From: Streptomyces sp. BK340
GTDB taxonomy: Bacteria > Actinomycetota > Actinomycetes > Streptomycetales > Streptomycetaceae
NCBI RefSeq assembly: GCF_007827595.1
Contig: NZ_VISR01000001.1
Span: 434,001 to 498,000, forward strand
Direction of reading: 5' to 3'
Length of the DNA: 64,000 nucleotides
The position numbers and the translations under genes are program-made. The notes beneath the pieces were generated by a model, which did no database searches, was not told the origin of the DNA, and saw only the letters and a program-made list of their open reading frames with translations. This document shows, piece by piece, positions 61,132-64,000 of this stretch (position 1 is its first letter; each line of letters opens with the position of its first letter).

Positions 61132-61682
61132 CTAGGGGGGTCCCGTCGTCCAGGCCGTGGGGCAGCGTGCCCCAGGGGTGAGCGCCCGTGCCGGGAACCG
61201 CGCAGTGCACGGTGGCGCCGCGCTCCCGGGCGGCCCCGGCCATGTCCGCGTCCGCCGGGACGCCGCGGACCAGGTGGCAGACCCGCACCCCGGCCGGGTA
61301 GTGCCGGGCCTGCGGGGGCGTGCGCAGATAGGTCGCCCAGGAGCCCTCGAAGGTGACCAGGAGGTCGGCGAGTGCCGCGTACACCGGGTGCGGCGGGGTG
61401 CCGTGGTTCAGCGCGAGCGTGACACAGCCGAAGGTCCGGGCGGCCGTGGTGAGCCGCTCGTAGTGCCCTGACTCACCCGTCCCGGAGGGCACTTGGTCGA
61501 GGAACGCGCCCTGGGTACCATACCACTCGCGGTGCCGGCGCAGATCCCGTACGACGTCCTCGTACGGCCGCCTGCCGTAGCCGGTGTCGGTGTAGCCGAG
61601 CAGGGTCACCCCCGCTGCCCGCAGCCGGGCGGCGGTCTCGGCGAAGGCCGCGTCGGGGTGGTCGCCGGGGCCGCTGGCCGAA
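61132..61682 (-). pseudogene. Spherulin4-like (GH135-type) glycoside hydrolase, both ends lost
   Basis: The minus-strand frame reads FAETAARLRAAGVTLLGYTD, TGYGRRPYEDVVRDLRRHRE, WYGTQGAFLDQVPSGT, CVTLALNHGTPPHPVYAALA, DLLVTFEGSWATYL, VCHLVRGVPADAD and RGATVHCAVPGTGAHPWGTL. This is the C-terminal two thirds of the Spherulin4 TIM barrel, with FLDQV holding a likely catalytic acid. The family includes Aspergillus Sph3, an endo-hydrolase of galactosaminogalactan. Similarity stops at about 61682, where the transposon remnant begins, so the signal and first barrel strands are missing. The 3' end runs into the MITE. It is not expected to be functional. Confidence 0.8.
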
Positions 61683-62840
61683 TAACTGGTGACTGATTTA
61701 TGGGCCGTAGTTGGCCGTCACGTCCCTCGTGCGGGTGAACAAAGCCAGTTCTCGGGGCCGAGCAGGCGCTTGGAACGAATAGCGCTCCAAAGAGGGCGTG
61801 CGGGGCTACGCCGACCAGAACGAACGGGTTCAGAAGCAACGCCACATGCAGGTGCTTAAGGCCCGGCTCGCCGCTGTGGAGCAGAAGATCGCCGCCGGGC
61901 GACCATCGATCACGGTCGGCGGACGCAGCCTGGCACGACTGCGGCACCATCTCGCCGATGCCCACTTGACCGAGGCCGATTGGCGTCAACGCTGGGAAGC
62001 CGGGCGGCTGTTCCTCACCGCCGACGGCGAGTCCGGTGCTCCGCACGGCAACTGCACGATCACCGTCGACCCGTCCGACGGCTCGGTGACCCTGGTACTG
62101 CCCGAGCCGCTGCAGCACCTGGCCAATGCACCCCAGGGCCGCTATCGGCTCGCGGGCAGCGTGTCCTTCCAGCACCGGCACGGCGAGTGGCTCGACCGGA
62201 TTACCGCCCACCGGTCGGTGCGCTACGACATCGTCTGCAGCCCGAGCCGTGGCAAGTGGTATCTGGATGCCTCCTGGTCCGCCGACAAGACGGTGTTGCC
62301 CACCTTGGACGAGCTCAAAGCCTTGGGTGCGCGGCTGCTGGGGGTCGATCTGAACGCCGACCACCTCGCTGCGTACATGCTCGATCCACACGGCAACCCG
62401 ATCGGCGAACCCGATCACGGTCCCGCTGGATCTGACCGGCCCCACGGCCACCCGGGACGGTCGGCTGCGCGCCGCGATCAGCGAGCTGATCGCCCTCGCT
62501 CACAAGCACGGCTGCGCCGGGATAGCGTCGGAAGGCGCGCCCTCGGTCACGGGATCCGGCGTCGGCCAGGTGTGACCCCCGCTCACCGGAGGATGAACAC
62601 GGGGAGAGCTACCGGCCAGGCCGAATCCATGCCGAGGGCGTGCGGGACCGCGAACCCACGCAGGACAGCGGGCACGCCCACCCAGGGCGGCAAGACCCGA
62701 CCGCGCCAAGGTGACCAACTCGCGCTGTTCCCAGGCCCTCAGGACCGTTCGGAGGGCCACCGGACCATCTCCGGCCCGGTTCGTGGCGAATTGGCCAACG
62801 CTGGCCAACAACCCCAGAAACGGTGAACCACACCTACACC
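61683..62840 (+). mobile_element. degenerate IS605/IS607-type insertion remnant
   Basis: This stretch separates two truncated genes and contains a broken TnpB-type gene (next entry). Its base composition is slightly lower in GC and it uses codons such as CTT AAG. Exact ends are not clear: the left border is near 61683 and the right border somewhere between 62827 and 62905. I see no terminal repeats, as expected for IS605/IS607 elements, and no tnpA. Confidence 0.65.
61798..62826 (+). pseudogene. tnpB: TnpB-like (OrfB) gene, N-truncated, frameshifted, catalytic middle deleted
   Basis: The first frame runs GYADQNERVQKQRHMQVLKA, SLARLRHHLADAHLTEADWR, RWYLDASW-like GKWYLDASWSADKTV and ends with RLLGVDLNADHLAAYMLDPH, which carries the first RuvC Asp. 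An extra base at about 62410-62413 shifts the frame. ITVPLDLTGPTATRDGRLRA and ELIALAHKHGCAGIAS continue in the next one. At about 62525 the middle of RuvC (second Glu, zinc finger, last Asp) is deleted and the sequence jumps to the tail VGRRALGHGIRRRPGVTP. The usual N-terminal region is also absent. It was an RNA-guided nuclease/transposase accessory gene and is now non-functional. Confidence 0.8.
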
Positions 62841-62899
62841 CAGCCAGGACAACTCCCGCGAGTCCGAGCCGTGGGTCGTGCGCAGCAGCGCGCTCATGT

Positions 62900-63985
62900 T
62901 CATGCCGCCCAGCAGTACCTGGCCCTGTCCGCGAGCAGCCGGCCGGTGAGGGCGTCGGTGCCGCCGTTCTCGCTCTTCCACTCCTCGCCGGCGCCCGCGT
63001 TGAACGCCATGTCCAGCGTGAAGCCGTGGCTCTGCTCCCAGGAGGCCGCGTACCGGGCGTCGTCGGCGGTCATCCGGATCGGCGTGGTGGTGTCGGTGCC
63101 GCCGCTGCCGCAGTCGATGTCCCCAGGCGTGCAGTTGCGCTCGGTGTCCCAGCGGGCGTCCGGCGCGAAGACGTCGTCGACGTGGACGGCGAAGTAGTTG
63201 CGGGCCTGGCCGAGGTGCACGCCCCGGGTCAGCCATTCCACGATGCCCCGCGCCAGCACCCGGAACTGCTGCTGGTACTGGTTGTAGGCGAACGTCACCA
63301 CCAGCTCGCGCCGCCCGTCGTGGGCGTACTCGCCGAGCAGGCTGCCGGTGCCGCTGCCGTCCGGCACGGGGACGTCGACATAGCTGGTGAAGCCGGTGCG
63401 GGGCCGGGCGACGAAGCCGTAGCTCTCCTGCACGGAGGGCGAGTTGTCCTCGAAGCCGAAGGCGCCGTCCAGGTAGCCGAAGGGTCCCGCCCTGCCGGCC
63501 GCGGTGACGCCGGCGGTCCGCCCGTCGAGGCTGCCGGCGTAGCCGCCCTGGTCGGTGTAGTCCAGGCCGACCTCGGGGTGGGCCCAGGTGTAGGCGTCGA
63601 CCTGCGGGATGCCGTACGTCCTCTCGTACGTCTCCAGGGCCGTCTGCTCGGCGGAGCCCGCGCCGAACGGGGCCTCGTTCGGCAGCACGACGCCCTGGAA
63701 CTTGGCGCGGGGCCGGCCGCCCAGGGTGTCGCTGAGGAACGTGTCGGTGATGGCGGGCCGGCCGGAGTCGTCCAGGTCGACCGTGGTGTACGGGATGCCC
63801 TCGCTCCTGAGCTGTGCGGTGATCGCACCGACGGAGCTGCCGCCGTCGTCGACGACCAGGACGCGCAGATCGATGCGCGGGTCGGTGGCGGCGGAGGCGG
63901 GCGGGGCGGCGAGCCCCAGTGCGATCAGGCCCGCGGCCGTCGCGGTGACGGCCGGCGCTCTCCAGCGCCGCACGCGGTGTGCCAT
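62900..63985 (-). pseudogene. Agd3-like polysaccharide deacetylase, C-terminally truncated
   Basis: 361 aa remain from ATG 63985. A signal peptide ends near PPASAATDP. The N-terminal domain begins DLRVLVVDDGGSSVGAITAQ, then VVLPNEAPFGAGSAEQTALE and ends ELVVTFAYNQYQQQFRVLAR. The deacetylase part begins NYFAVHVDDVFAPDARWDTE with an acidic pair as in NodB motif 1, and FTLDMAFNAGAGEEWKSENG. It then stops abruptly at ADRARYCWAA, just before the expected His-x3-His metal motif. Fungal Agd3 (CBM87-CE18) deacetylates galactosaminogalactan. This assignment is by pattern memory. The protein would be inactive. Confidence 0.62.
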
Positions 63986-64000
63986 GGCAGGTCCTTCCCC

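Noticed and set aside
61136..61471. Plus-strand frame in the Spherulin4 region
   Set aside because: Low-complexity shadow. All similarity is on the minus strand.

Overview
The window is high-GC actinobacterial DNA and reads as part of a Streptomyces chromosome core. Genes are dense, GTG and TTG starts are common, many stop/start pairs overlap by 4 bp, and perfect hairpins without U-tracts end transcription units. From memory, the gene order resembles the S. coelicolor region that carries glkA, the qcrCAB/ctaCDEF respiratory genes, nadA, pspA and cobUTS. I could not run a comparison.

Layout. 1-7.7 kb: end of an alpha/beta hydrolase gene, a membrane protein, an ECF sigma factor with its membrane partner, an endonuclease/exonuclease/phosphatase-fold protein, ROK glucokinase, a DUF5304-type protein, an ArsA-like ATPase, a START-like protein and a metallophosphoesterase. 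8-16 kb: long-chain acyl-CoA synthetase, a Tat-exported cholesterol oxidase, a GT4 mannosyltransferase-like enzyme, a GT87-like membrane protein, a PadR regulator beside a transporter remnant, and a lipoprotein metallopeptidase. 16-24 kb: two paralogous NlpC/P60 hydrolases, a NYN-domain protein, a zinc-ribbon protein, rhomboid protease coupled to an Lrp-type RAM domain, a class V aminotransferase behind a SAM-IV riboswitch, and trpD.

24-33.4 kb is the respiratory block: ctaE-qcrC-qcrA-qcrB, then (after a receiver-like gene and an L,D-transpeptidase) ctaC-ctaD-ctaF. 33.7-40.3 kb: cysteine desulfurase-TusA fusion, PfkB kinase, a large anchored protein, HesB/ErpA-type Fe-S carrier and quinolinate synthase, itself a 4Fe-4S enzyme. 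40.3-52.9 kb: Ser/Thr kinase with a beta-propeller sensor, an RND permease, a NarL-type two-component pair, PspA with its PspAA partner, a DUF3043 protein with a translationally coupled methyltransferase, and an HtrA-like lipoprotein protease. This stretch has an envelope-stress flavour.

53-61 kb: cobalamin nucleotide-loop genes. cobU (fused to a beta-lactamase-fold domain), cobT and cobS are interrupted by a methyltransferase, an MprF/LysX-like lysyltransferase and two membrane proteins. Two identical 171-bp MITEs sit exactly at TAG stop codons, inside duplicated CTAG target sites, and one abuts a different MITE.

61.1-64 kb is a decay zone. A Spherulin4-like (GH135-type) gene has lost its 5' end and an Agd3-like deacetylase gene has lost its 3' end. 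A broken TnpB-type transposase gene lies between them. I read this as the scar of an IS-mediated deletion through a locus for a galactosaminogalactan-like exopolysaccharide. Other decayed genes are a secreted-protein pseudogene at 47.9-48.6 kb and a MATE-like C-terminal stub at 14 kb. No tRNA, rRNA or CRISPR array was seen.
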